Source of the DNA: Flavobacterium sangjuense | GTDB taxonomy: Bacteria; Bacteroidota; Bacteroidia; Flavobacteriales; Flavobacteriaceae | Length of the DNA: 64,000 bases | Direction of reading: 5' to 3' | Assembly (NCBI RefSeq): GCF_004797125.1 | Contig: NZ_CP038810.1 | Location: forward strand, 1,240,001-1,304,000 | In this document: in pieces, positions 42,123 through 51,075 of the stretch | Numbering within the stretch: position 1 is the stretch's first letter | Layout of the letters: every line of letters begins with the position of its first letter | Program-made: the position numbers and the translations under genes | Notes under the pieces: generated by a model | The model's database searches: none | What the model was told of the DNA's origin: nothing | The model's input: the letters and a program-made list of their open reading frames with translations, nothing else

Positions 42123-43184
42123 ATGAATAAAAATTATTACGCAATAGTAATGGCTGGTGGTGTTGGTTCAAGATTTTGGCCGGTCAGTACTACCGATTTT
42201 CCTAAACAGTTTCACGACATGTTGGGTTCAGGCGATACTTTGATCCAAAAAACATTCAGCCGCTTATCAAAATTGATTCCAGCGGAAAACATTTTGATAC
42301 TGACAAACGAGCGTTACAACGATTTGGTTTTGGAACAATTACCAATGGTAAAACAAGAACAGGTATTGTTAGAACCAGCGATGCGAAATACTGCACCATG
42401 CATTTTATATGCTTCACTAAAAATTCAAAAGCAAAATCCAAATGCCGTTATGGTTGTTGCGCCAAGTGATCACTGGATTGAAGATGAAGATGAATTTTCA
42501 GGAAATTTGCAACAGTGTTTTGACTTCTGTCAAAAAGAAAATGCCTTGATGACCTTAGGCATACAACCAACATTTCCGAACACAGGTTTTGGTTATATCG
42601 AATTTGATAAATCAGATGCAAATCCGATTAAGAAAGTGAATCAGTTTCGTGAAAAACCTGATTATGAAACGGCAAAAGCATTTTTAGATTCCGGAAATTT
42701 CCTTTGGAATGGTGGGATTTTTATTTGGAGTGTAAAATCGATTACGGAAGCTTTTGAAAAATTTCAACCACAAATGAATGGCTTGTTTCAGCAAGGTTCT
42801 GAAAGTTACAATACCGACAGCGAAAAGCAATTTATCCAAACGAATTACGAAAAAGCTGAAAACATCTCGATTGATTATGCTGTGATGGAAAAGGCAAAAA
42901 ATGTTTACGTTTTGCCAGCCACTTTTGATTGGAATGATTTGGGAACTTGGGGTTCGCTACATGACAAATTAGACAAAGACGACAATAATAATACGGTAGT
43001 GAATGCGACTGTAATTTTGGAGAATGCATCCAACAACATCATTCGTTCCGAAGCAAAAAAACTAGTAGTTATAGATGGTTTGGATGATTACATTATTGTC
43101 GATAATGAAAATGTACTGATGATTTATCCAAAAAGCAAAGAGCAGGATATCAAGCGGATTACGGAAATTGCCAACAAATTATAA
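42123..43184 (+). CDS. manC: Mannose-1-phosphate guanylyltransferase
   Basis: The 353-residue enzyme makes GDP-mannose from mannose-1-phosphate and GTP for surface polysaccharide and glycoprotein synthesis. It has the pyrophosphorylase start VMAGGVGSRFWPVSTTDFPKQF, the FREKP motif (FREKPDYETAKAF), and WNGGIFIW. The C-terminal isomerase domain of bifunctional ManC proteins is missing, so it is the single-function type. A terminator follows. Confidence 0.92.
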   Translation: MNKNYYAIVMAGGVGSRFWPVSTTDFPKQFHDMLGSGDTLIQKTFSRLSKLIPAENILILTNERYNDLVLEQLPMVKQEQVLLEPAMRNTAPCILYASLKIQKQNPNAVMVVAPSDHWIEDEDEFSGNLQQCFDFCQKENALMTLGIQPTFPNTGFGYIEFDKSDANPIKKVNQFREKPDYETAKAFLDSGNFLWNGGIFIWSVKSITEAFEKFQPQMNGLFQQGSESYNTDSEKQFIQTNYEKAENISIDYAVMEKAKNVYVLPATFDWNDLGTWGSLHDKLDKDDNNNTVVNATVILENASNNIIRSEAKKLVVIDGLDDYIIVDNENVLMIYPKSKEQDIKRITEIANKL

Positions 43185-43187
43185 AAG

Positions 43188-43213
43188 AAAAGGAGCTGAT
43201 TAGTTCCTTTTTT
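43188..43213 (+). terminator. Terminator after manC
   Basis: AAAAGGAGCT (43188-43197) and AGTTCCTTTT (43202-43211) form a 10-bp stem with one G-T pair and loop GATT, followed by T residues. Confidence 0.85.
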
Positions 43214-43245
43214 ATTTAAAAAACTAAGATTTTACACAACTAAAA

Positions 43246-43253
43246 TAAATTTG
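43246..43253 (+). promoter_or_regulatory. Candidate -7 promoter element for the secreted protein gene
   Basis: TAAATTTG fully matches TAnnTTTG, 35 bp before the ATG at 43289. No TTG at -33. Confidence 0.4.
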
Positions 43254-43288
43254 TATTATCTTGTACTCTTATCTAAAAAGTAGGATTG

Positions 43289-46200
43289 ATGCTTGGTAAA
43301 AGGCTGTATTTATTTTTGACGTTTTTGTTTTTTGTGCAATTTGCTCAGGGACAACTGTCAAATTTCACTTTGAATGTTACAGCGACAAATGAAACATGTC
43401 CTTCTAATGGGACTTTAACTTTTGCGGTTTCCAATACAACTACAGGCTCCACATTTTTATATTCGGTCTACTTACTTCCGGATGTTACTACACCAATTTC
43501 TGTTCAGTCGGCCACAACAATTTCGGGATTACCAGCTGGTAATTATAGGGTTGTCGCGACTCAGTCTTTGGGAGGTGAAAGCGGGACACAGCAACAAGAC
43601 GCAACGATTGTTAATACGACAAGTCTTTTAACCTATCAAACAACCAGCACTAATGAAATTTGTGGTAATGACGGAACCATAACGGTCAATGTGACAACCG
43701 GGACAGCAGCAAGTTATCAAATTATTTCCGGGCCTATGACAAGGCCATTGCAAACTTCTAATTTGTTTACCGGTTTAACAGCAGGAGTTTATCAGATAAG
43801 GGTTGTTGATACTTGTGGGCAGGCAGTTGTTCAGACTTATACTTTATTTAAAACGGATACCAATATAAACTTTACTTTAATGAATCCCTCCATGGTTAGC
43901 TGTACTATGGCTAACATTGGTGCCAGTTTTCAACCGGCTTTATCATCCGGAATAATAAGATATCCTCTTCAGATAGTCATTGTATTTTCTCCACCTACAG
44001 GGCCATCAATTACCTATAATCAAACGTTAACTACTGGAAATGGGTTTTCCCAACAAGTTCCATACTTTCCCAACAGTAATTACTCTTTTACCATAACAGA
44101 TGGTTGTGGTACGGTTTATAATTTAAATGGAGTAATAGAAGTTTTACCGCCTATCGGTGGTCCTGGTTATACGGTTGGACCTCAAGATTGTGATTTTCAA
44201 CTAATAAATTTTTCTAACGTAACTTCATTGATTTTGGTGTCAGCACCTCCGGGTTATGCAGGCACATTGCCGCAAAATTTTGATTCTTCGATAGTCAATG
44301 CAGAGGTAGTTGTTCATGATGTAGTTCCGGGAACCTATATCTTTAACGTTATTGATGCTTGTGGTAATCCCCAGACCGTTACGGTAATAGTTTCGACAAA
44401 TCAAGGAGCTAATCCTCCTTACTATGTAATTGCCAGCCCGACGTGTATAGACGTGACACTTTTTGTATATGACGTTGATCAGCTGATAATGATTTCAGCT
44501 CCTCCGACATATACCGTTCCATTACCTCATGACTACAGCAGTTTAATAAATTCCGCACATTATGCTGTTTTTGTTCATTTACCTGTTGGAACGTATGTTT
44601 TTAATGTTGTAGATCGATGTGGAAATGCATTACCTATGACTGTTGTTATAACTTCACAAACAAATCCGCCGACAGTTTCTGTAAGAGAAGGATGCGAAAA
44701 TGGTTTTGGCTCGTTTCGAATGTCAGGAGATTTGATAGCGGTTTCGATAACATCAGCACCAACGGCATATACAGGTCCGGTACCGGCTGATCTATCAGGA
44801 AATATTGTATCAAGCGGAACCAGGTTTACTATGGATTCGTTGCCTCCGGGAAGTTATAGTTTTCAATCTACCAATTCCTGCGGTGGCACTTTTACAACCA
44901 ATATAACTATTTTAGGTTATCAGCAAAATACGAATGTTGTAATTGCTCCTAACTGTGGTTCATTTAATCTTACTTTGAATCATACCAGTAACAATAATTT
45001 TGGTGCTACATATTGGTTGCAAAAATTTGACGCGGCAAGCGGAAACTGGGTGCATCCTTTGACGGATATAGTTTATACAGATGGATCATTTCCGACAACA
45101 ACAAATTCTTTTGAGCTAACAAATAATGGTACAACTTTTAATATTGCTTTTGTCGGCCATTTTAGGATACTGAAAGTTTTTAACGTTTTTACAACCGGAA
45201 TCTCTTCACAGGTTAATTGTTTTAAAGTTATTTATGAGTTCGACTTTTATAATGTGCCAAGAATTATTGATGTGTTTCCGGTTTCATGCGGTTCAACTTT
45301 TGAAGTTGTGGTAAATGCAGTAGGAAATTCAGCTTTGGTTTATCGAATCACAACTAAAAACGGTCTGCCTTTTTTGGTTGAAAACGGAAGCTCAAATCTT
45401 TTTTCAGGATTAGAGCCCGGCACATATAATTTTGAAGTTGAAGATGTATGCCATAATAGTGCGAACAGTCAATTTCAGGTTTTAAATCCAGCCCCAATGA
45501 CAATAGCCAGCTCCATTTCGTGTGATGGGCAAAGTGCTTCTTTAACAGTAGCCAATTTCCCATTTCTGACATATCAATGGTGGAAAGACAACAATACGAC
45601 AACTATTTTGAGTACCACCAATTCATTAAATTTTTCCTCGTTTAATTCAGCTTTGGATAACGGAACCTATCATGTTAGAATTACCTATTTAGGTAATCCT
45701 GCTTCCTGCCTTAACCAAGTTTTGGATTATGAAGTGAACATAAATAATACTACTCCGCAGGCCGGAAATGACAATACTGTTTCTTATTGTGGCAGACAGG
45801 GAGTTATTGATATGACTACTTTATTAACGGGAACATTTCAGCCTTTGGGAACTTGGACAGAAATAACCACAAGTGGAACCCTGACAAATAATTTATGGGA
45901 TTCATCGACTGTTCCGTTTGGAATCTATCAGTTTAAATATACCGTTATAGGAAGCTGTGCTTCGACAGATGATGCAACGATTAACATTACGATTAAGGCC
46001 ATTCCGGAAACGCCGGTTGCCAGTGCTGACCCAATACTATGTGAAACTCAAAATGTGAATCTATTTGCCACTTTTGTAGCAAACGGGAACTATAATTGGA
46101 CTGGTCCTAACGGATTTGCATCAACGCTGCAAAACCCAACTATAAATTCGGTTTCTGTTAGTGATAATGGGACTTACACAGTTAATGTAACTCAAAATGG

Positions 46201-46741
46201 CTGTCAATCTGGAAATTCAAGTGTTGAGGTCTTGGTTAATCCTTTGCCAAGTTTTACTTTAAATCAGAGTTGTGTTGGCAAAGATTATCAGCTTTGGTAC
46301 ACCAGACAAAATGAAACCTCTTTTGATGAAGCTACTTCAACATTTAGCTGGACAGGCCCAAATAATTATACAAGTAATCAGAATCCAATAACAATTACGG
46401 GAGGCGAATTGGGAGTTTATTCTCTAAGTATTACAAACCAGTTTGGTTGTGAAGTAACTAACACTATCGATGTTGTACGTAACATTTGTTTTATTCCAAA
46501 TGTAATTACGCCTAACAATGATCAAACAAATGAAAGCCTGGACTTAACAGGATTTGGTGTTGATAAACTTGAAATCTACAATCGTTGGGGCAGAAAAGTG
46601 TATGAAAAAAGTAATTATTCAGACGAGTGGCATGGTCAGAATATGAACGGAGGCATATTGCCGGATTCAACTTATTACTACATTATTAAATTAGATACTG
46701 CCGAAATTAAAAACGGCTGGATTTTCCTGACTAGAGGCTGA
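43289..46741 (+). CDS. Large secreted protein with type B T9SS sorting domain
   Basis: The 1150-residue protein has a signal peptide (to VQFAQGQ, about residue 23). The body consists of repeated Ig/PKD-like or SprB-like segments with recurring patterns such as PGTYIFNVIDACGN, VGTYVFNVVDRCGN and PGSYSFQSTNSCGG, each ending in a Cys-Gly motif, roughly 100 residues apart. The last 80 residues (FIPNVITPNNDQTNESLDL... and LEIYNRWGRKVYEKSNY, then WIFLTRG) are the gliding motility-associated C-terminal (CHU_C/type B) domain that directs type IX secretion. It is therefore a candidate client of porU/porV-dependent secretion, possibly an adhesin. Confidence 0.92.
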   Translation: MLGKRLYLFLTFLFFVQFAQGQLSNFTLNVTATNETCPSNGTLTFAVSNTTTGSTFLYSVYLLPDVTTPISVQSATTISGLPAGNYRVVATQSLGGESGTQQQDATIVNTTSLLTYQTTSTNEICGNDGTITVNVTTGTAASYQIISGPMTRPLQTSNLFTGLTAGVYQIRVVDTCGQAVVQTYTLFKTDTNINFTLMNPSMVSCTMANIGASFQPALSSGIIRYPLQIVIVFSPPTGPSITYNQTLTTGNGFSQQVPYFPNSNYSFTITDGCGTVYNLNGVIEVLPPIGGPGYTVGPQDCDFQLINFSNVTSLILVSAPPGYAGTLPQNFDSSIVNAEVVVHDVVPGTYIFNVIDACGNPQTVTVIVSTNQGANPPYYVIASPTCIDVTLFVYDVDQLIMISAPPTYTVPLPHDYSSLINSAHYAVFVHLPVGTYVFNVVDRCGNALPMTVVITSQTNPPTVSVREGCENGFGSFRMSGDLIAVSITSAPTAYTGPVPADLSGNIVSSGTRFTMDSLPPGSYSFQSTNSCGGTFTTNITILGYQQNTNVVIAPNCGSFNLTLNHTSNNNFGATYWLQKFDAASGNWVHPLTDIVYTDGSFPTTTNSFELTNNGTTFNIAFVGHFRILKVFNVFTTGISSQVNCFKVIYEFDFYNVPRIIDVFPVSCGSTFEVVVNAVGNSALVYRITTKNGLPFLVENGSSNLFSGLEPGTYNFEVEDVCHNSANSQFQVLNPAPMTIASSISCDGQSASLTVANFPFLTYQWWKDNNTTTILSTTNSLNFSSFNSALDNGTYHVRITYLGNPASCLNQVLDYEVNINNTTPQAGNDNTVSYCGRQGVIDMTTLLTGTFQPLGTWTEITTSGTLTNNLWDSSTVPFGIYQFKYTVIGSCASTDDATINITIKAIPETPVASADPILCETQNVNLFATFVANGNYNWTGPNGFASTLQNPTINSVSVSDNGTYTVNVTQNGCQSGNSSVEVLVNPLPSFTLNQSCVGKDYQLWYTRQNETSFDEATSTFSWTGPNNYTSNQNPITITGGELGVYSLSITNQFGCEVTNTIDVVRNICFIPNVITPNNDQTNESLDLTGFGVDKLEIYNRWGRKVYEKSNYSDEWHGQNMNGGILPDSTYYYIIKLDTAEIKNGWIFLTRG

Positions 46742-46742
46742 T

Positions 46743-47507
46743 TTATTCTTCTTTATTCTGTGCTTTTCTAATTTTCTTGAAAAGATTAGACGAATAAACA
46801 AAGTCGGTTATGGCTTCATTGTCAGTTTTGAAAATGTCTTTTTTGGTTCCTTCCCAAGCCAAAATTCCTTTTTTCAGAAAGATAATTTTTTCGCCAATTT
46901 CCATCACCGAGTTCATATCGTGCGTATTGATAACTGTTGTGATATTGTACTCTACAGTAATCTCATGTATCAGGTTGTCAATGATTATGGCTGTTTTTGG
47001 ATCGAGCCCTGAGTTTGGTTCGTCACAAAAAAGATACTTCGGATTGTTCACAATCGCACGGGCAATCGCTACACGCTTTTGCATTCCACCCGAAAGCTCA
47101 GAAGGTTTTTTATGATGTGCGTCTTTCAAATCAACTCTGTCAATTACAAAATCGACACGTTCTTTTATTTCGGCAGCGGTTTTAGTAGTAAACATTTTTA
47201 ACGGAAACCCAACATTTTCCTCCACAGTCATGCTGTCAAAAAGTGCACTTCCCTGGAATACCATCCCAATTTCGGTGCGTAACGCTCTTTTTTCATCCGG
47301 ATTTAAATCCGAATAAATTCTACCGTCAAATGAAATAGTTCCTTTTTCGGGTGTATGAATTCCGAGTAGACTTTTGAGCAAAACCGTTTTTCCGGAACCA
47401 CTTTGACCAATAATCAAATTGGTTTTACCAGTTTCAAAAATGGTAGAAACCCCTTTTAAAACCTTAGTATCTCCGAAAGATTTCTCTACGTTTTTTACTT
47501 CTATCAT
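46743..47507 (-). CDS. mlaF: ABC transporter ATP-binding protein, Mla type
   Basis: From the ATG at 47505-47507 the protein has 254 residues. Walker A is GQSGSGKT, the signature is LSGGMQKRVAIARAIV, Walker B is YLFCDEPNSGLDP. With the permease gene, whose stop overlaps its start by one base, it forms an MlaFE-type pair that moves phospholipids between membranes. An upstream in-frame start would overlap the permease gene by 60 bp and add an unlikely N-terminus. The plus-strand gene ends only one base away. Confidence 0.9.
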   Translation of the reverse strand: MIEVKNVEKSFGDTKVLKGVSTIFETGKTNLIIGQSGSGKTVLLKSLLGIHTPEKGTISFDGRIYSDLNPDEKRALRTEIGMVFQGSALFDSMTVEENVGFPLKMFTTKTAAEIKERVDFVIDRVDLKDAHHKKPSELSGGMQKRVAIARAIVNNPKYLFCDEPNSGLDPKTAIIIDNLIHEITVEYNITTVINTHDMNSVMEIGEKIIFLKKGILAWEGTKKDIFKTDNEAITDFVYSSNLFKKIRKAQNKEE

Positions 47508-48253
47508 TAGGTCAAAAGTAATTGGGTTAATATATAGTTTACCAAAATAATTGTCACCGCTGTCCATACAAAAGAAACCGTACTAGCTTTTCCAACTTCA
47601 AGTGCGCCACCTTTCATATAATAGCCATGAAATGATGGAATAGTCGCCAGAATTAAAGCAAAAGCAAAGGTTTTGATGAAGGCATATGCAATATGAAAAG
47701 GAATAAATTCCTGTTGAATTCCGGTGATAAAATCATTACTCGAAGCGAATCCGCCATAAACTGCCGCAATCCAACCGCCAAAAATTCCTAAAAACATAGC
47801 AATTCCAATGACAAAAGGATAGAGTAACAGCGCAATTATTTTTGGGAAAACCAAATAATTTAAAGAGTTTACACCCATAACTTCTAAAGCATCAATTTGC
47901 TCGGTAACACGCATCGTTCCTATACTCGACGTAATAAAAGAACCCATTTTTCCTGCCATGATTATCGAAATAAATGTCGGTGCAAATTCTAAGATTACCG
48001 ATTGTCTTGTAGCAAAACCAATCAGGTATTTTGGAATTAACGGATTGGTTAAGTTTAAGGCAGTCTGAATCGAAACTACGCCACCAACAAAGAAGGATAT
48101 AAAGCAAACAATTCCGAGTGAGTCAATGATTAAGTCATCAATTTCTTTGAAGATTAAGGTTCTCATGACCGACCATTTTGTTGGTTTGTTGAAAATCTCT
48201 TTCCACATCAGAAAGTATCTTCCTATTTGCGATAAATACCGAATTAGCATCAT
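47507..48253 (-). CDS. mlaE: ABC transporter permease, MlaE type
   Basis: The 248-residue protein has about five membrane helices. The MlaE signatures include FEFAPTFISIIMAGKMGSFI-like LEFAPTFISIIMAGKMGSFI, EQIDALEVMGVNSLNYLVFP and FGIFGGWIAAVYGGF. It forms the membrane part of a lipid transporter with MlaF; in the double-membrane system an MCE-domain protein (MlaD) is also needed but no such gene is adjacent. A perfect -7 element lies 17 bp upstream. Confidence 0.9.
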   Translation of the reverse strand: MMLIRYLSQIGRYFLMWKEIFNKPTKWSVMRTLIFKEIDDLIIDSLGIVCFISFFVGGVVSIQTALNLTNPLIPKYLIGFATRQSVILEFAPTFISIIMAGKMGSFITSSIGTMRVTEQIDALEVMGVNSLNYLVFPKIIALLLYPFVIGIAMFLGIFGGWIAAVYGGFASSNDFITGIQQEFIPFHIAYAFIKTFAFALILATIPSFHGYYMKGGALEVGKASTVSFVWTAVTIILVNYILTQLLLT

Positions 48254-48269
48254 GAGTTAAAAATATTGT

Positions 48270-48277
48270 CAAAAATA
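48270..48277 (-). promoter_or_regulatory. Candidate -7 promoter element for mlaE-mlaF
   Basis: The minus strand reads TATTTTTG, a full TAnnTTTG match, 17 bp before the mlaE start. No -33 TTG is clear. Confidence 0.4.
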
Positions 48278-48283
48278 GGGAGA

Positions 48284-48315
48284 AGTTATGAGTTATGAGT
48301 TATGAGTTATGAGTT
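48284..48315. repeat. Heptamer tandem repeat (AGTTATG x 4.6)
   Basis: Four perfect copies of AGTTATG plus AGTT lie in tandem upstream of mlaE. The reverse complement unit (CATAACT and TATAACT) forms a similar array at 63922-63943, just before the last gene. Confidence 0.85.
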
Positions 48316-48321
48316 TTTTTG

Positions 48322-48434
48322 GGGCGTTTCCCTTCGGGTCGGGCTATCCGTTACAATCTTTTGTTTTGTGAAAATTCCCTCGACTGCGCTCGGGATGACA
48401 AAACAAAAGGATTTTCACTACTATCCCTAACGCA
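48322..48434. repeat. Dispersed intergenic repeat, copy 1
   Basis: This element begins GGCGTTTCCCTTCGGGTCGG and ends TACTATCCCTAACGC, with short inverted ends GCGTT/AACGC. A second copy with the same end sequences lies at 58091-58152. Inside is an inverted repeat (CTTTTGTTTTGT with ACAAAACAAAAG) around CCTCGACTGCGCTCGGG. The internal part differs between copies, as though the ends frame a variable hairpin. Confidence 0.75.
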
Positions 48435-48440
48435 CCTTTC

Positions 48441-49289
48441 TTAGAACAATTTCTCCTTCATCTTTTTCCAACGATAATTCCGAATGAATTTGGCTTGTTC
48501 AGTTGTAACTAAAAGTGGTTTTTTTGCCGATTTTGCTTTCCAGAACCCATTGATATAATCAAAGAATAATAGCGGTTTTCTTTTTCGCATGGCTAATTTT
48601 AAGGATGCAATTGAAGTGATGAAAAAGCCGTAACCTAAACTATAAAAAGCTTCGCCTTGTTTGTAACGTGCGGTTTTGTTGTAATTCGCGCCCGTTGGTT
48701 TTAGGTGTTTTACTTTTAGCGTTCGATCGGTTACTACTTTCCAATCATAAAATTTACAAAGTAACTCATCAACCGTGTCCCAACCCATGGCTGGTTTTAA
48801 TCCGCCAATTTGTTTAAAGCAATCTTTTCGGTAAGCTTTAAAAGCACCACGAATATGGTCTTTATCAGTAAGGTTTTCCAGAATCCAGTCACCATTTTTT
48901 TCGATGTAGGCAAAGCCACCAACCATTCCGATTTTGTCATCTGATTTGAAATGAGAAATTATGGTTTCAAAATAATTGCTTGGAAAAATCAAATCGGCAT
49001 CTACTTTTACAATGAAATCATAATTGTCATCCAAAGTTTCCAAACCTTTTTGAAACGCCTGAATTACTTTGCTTCCCGGTAAATGTATGGTATCAGAAGT
49101 TTTATTGACCAATGAAATAAACGGATACTCTTTGGCGAAAGCCGTAACAATTTCTTCGGTTTTATCGGTAGAATTGTCATTGACCACTACTATTTTTTTT
49201 GGCAAAACGGTTTGCTCGACTAACGATTGTAATGTTAGTGAGATAAAGTTTTCTTCGTTGTGAGATGGAATAACGATGTAGTAGTTCAT
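48441..49289 (-). CDS. Family 2 glycosyltransferase
   Basis: The 282-residue protein has a GT-A fold: MNYYIVIPSHNEENFISLTL with ESLVEQ-type pattern (SLVEQTVLPKKIVVVNDNST), DFIVKVDADLIFP for the DxD metal site and GWDTVDELLCKF near residue 180. It probably transfers a sugar to a lipid or polysaccharide. The start ATG (49287-49289) is preceded by a CGCAAAG repeat; an upstream in-frame codon is not favoured. Its gene stop lies just after the dispersed repeat. Confidence 0.9.
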   Translation of the reverse strand: MNYYIVIPSHNEENFISLTLQSLVEQTVLPKKIVVVNDNSTDKTEEIVTAFAKEYPFISLVNKTSDTIHLPGSKVIQAFQKGLETLDDNYDFIVKVDADLIFPSNYFETIISHFKSDDKIGMVGGFAYIEKNGDWILENLTDKDHIRGAFKAYRKDCFKQIGGLKPAMGWDTVDELLCKFYDWKVVTDRTLKVKHLKPTGANYNKTARYKQGEAFYSLGYGFFITSIASLKLAMRKRKPLLFFDYINGFWKAKSAKKPLLVTTEQAKFIRNYRWKKMKEKLF

Positions 49290-49291
49290 TG

Positions 49292-49315
49292 TCTCGCAAA
49301 GCCGCAAAGCCGCTA
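49292..49315. repeat. CGCAAAG(C/G)C short tandem repeat, copy 1
   Basis: CTCGCAAAGCCGCAAAGCCGC lies directly upstream of the minus-strand start codon of the glycosyltransferase. A relative (CTCGCAGAGGCGCAAAGGCGC) lies directly upstream of the start of the M3 peptidase at 60235. Both read TTTGCG repeats toward the gene. Confidence 0.7.
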
Positions 49316-49340
49316 ATGTTTTAAATAGTTATAAATCTTT

Positions 49341-49868
49341 CTAGCTTTTAACTCTTTCGGCATACACCATATAATAGCGTGGGGTGAAATAGCGCAGCAA
49401 TGGACGGAAACCTAATTTCTTTACAGGATGTGTGAATTTCACGCGGTCAACAATTTTCCAGCCGGTTTTTTCTAATAACCAATCCAATTGCCAATCTTCA
49501 AATTCGTGGTAATGTCTGTCCCATTTATCGGTTTTGCTTCTGTAAGCCGGAGAAAACCATAATCGCAACGGAATCGAAATTAATAATTTGTCGCATTTTA
49601 CGTTTTCCAAAACGGTATACGGATTCAACAAATGCTCAAAAATTTCAAAACCGGTAAAGACATTATAAGTTTCATTTTGTAATGCCGTTTGGTCGTTATC
49701 CAAATCTTCACCTTTAGTATTGATGACAGTATAACCATTATCTTCCATGATTTTTGAAAATGGATTTGGCACACCAAGGTCAAAAATGGTTTCGGAAGTT
49801 TTGATGTGTTTCTTTAAAAATGCCAGTGTAAGGTTGAAGCGTTTGCTTGGATAGGTCTTCTCGTACAT
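49341..49868 (-). CDS. SAM-dependent methyltransferase-like protein
   Basis: The 175-residue protein resembles a class I methyltransferase: the SAM motif region is ETIFDLGVPNPFS, then NVFTGFEIFEHLLNPYTVLENVK with the conserved acidic residue and an H that often marks O-/N-methyltransferases near cell-envelope genes. It is shorter than usual and may lack part of the C-terminal domain. The FabH-like gene precedes it by 32 bp. Confidence 0.78.
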   Translation of the reverse strand: MYEKTYPSKRFNLTLAFLKKHIKTSETIFDLGVPNPFSKIMEDNGYTVINTKGEDLDNDQTALQNETYNVFTGFEIFEHLLNPYTVLENVKCDKLLISIPLRLWFSPAYRSKTDKWDRHYHEFEDWQLDWLLEKTGWKIVDRVKFTHPVKKLGFRPLLRYFTPRYYMVYAERVKS

Positions 49869-49900
49869 GTTCGAAATATTAAGCCGCGAAGTTACAATTT

Positions 49901-50959
49901 TTACATTTTATATACGATAGCATTGACATTCATTCCGGCGCCAACCGAAGCAAAAAGAATAACATCACCTTTTTTAATCGAATGATTTTCAAGTTGGCCC
50001 TTTACCAATAAATCATATAATGTTGGAACGGTTGCCACACTTGAATTACCCAATTTGTGAATGCTCATTGGCATAATTCCGTCCGGTGGTGTTTGACCGT
50101 GAAGTTTATAAAATCTTTGGATAATGGCTTCATCCATTTTTTCATTAGCCTGATGGATGAGTATTTTTTTAATGTCTTTAATATCAACGCCGCTTTTTTC
50201 CAGACATTCTTTCATGGCTTTTGGTACTTGACTTAAAGCAAATTCATAAATCTTTCTTCCGTGCATTTTGATATAACGCACATCGGGATCATGCGTTTTA
50301 TTGAATGAATTCCCAAAAAATAAATAATAGGCTTCATCATAAGTGAACGTTGCCGTTTCGTGTGCCAAAATTCCGCCTTCATCATCAGTAGCTTCAATGA
50401 TAGTAGCGCCGGCACCATCCGAATAAATCATAGAATCTCTGTCGTGTAAATCAACTACGCGGGAAAGGGTTTCGGCTCCGATAACCAAACATTTTTTAGC
50501 CATACCGGCTTTTATAAATGCCTGCGCCTGAATAACACCTTCAACCCAACCCGGACAACCAAAAAGCATGTCATAGCAAACGCATTTTGGGTTTTTTATA
50601 CGCAAATCAAATTTGACTCTGGTTGCCAAACTTGGTAATAAATCGGTTTGAATAGCTCCCTTTTTTACATTCCCAAAGTTGTGGGCAAAAATGATATAAT
50701 CCAACGTTTCAGGATCAATTTTTGAATCTTCAATGGCTCTTTTTGCAGCAATAAATGCAATGTCAGAAGTTTGCAAATCATCAGTAACATAGCGACGTTC
50801 CTGAATACCTGTTATTTCCAGAAATTTTTCGGCAACGATATCATTCGGATGTGGAAATGGTGTTCCGTCATCATTCAAAAAAACGTGTTCGGCAAAATCT
50901 TTATTGGATACTATTTCAGTCGGAATATAACTCCCGGAACCGGTTATTTTTGTACTCAT
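49901..50959 (-). CDS. Ketoacyl-ACP synthase III (FabH-like)
   Basis: The 352-residue thiolase-fold enzyme condenses an acyl-CoA starter with malonyl-ACP or a similar extender. The catalytic Cys135 is in LFGCPGWVEG, His in ILIHQANEKMDEA, and Asn in LGNSSVATVPT. The C-terminal ASVGAGMNVNAIVY is typical. It is not near other fatty acid genes; in flavobacteria such extra copies often serve special lipids or flexirubin-type pigments, but this cannot be decided here. Confidence 0.9.
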   Translation of the reverse strand: MSTKITGSGSYIPTEIVSNKDFAEHVFLNDDGTPFPHPNDIVAEKFLEITGIQERRYVTDDLQTSDIAFIAAKRAIEDSKIDPETLDYIIFAHNFGNVKKGAIQTDLLPSLATRVKFDLRIKNPKCVCYDMLFGCPGWVEGVIQAQAFIKAGMAKKCLVIGAETLSRVVDLHDRDSMIYSDGAGATIIEATDDEGGILAHETATFTYDEAYYLFFGNSFNKTHDPDVRYIKMHGRKIYEFALSQVPKAMKECLEKSGVDIKDIKKILIHQANEKMDEAIIQRFYKLHGQTPPDGIMPMSIHKLGNSSVATVPTLYDLLVKGQLENHSIKKGDVILFASVGAGMNVNAIVYKM

Positions 50960-51075
50960 TATTTTAATTATTTCATTGCGAAATTAGAAATAAAAGCTGT
51001 TGAATGTTACTAAAATATAAATAATCGAGATTTAATTATGAATATTTTCAATATTGATTACATAAATTGAGAAAA

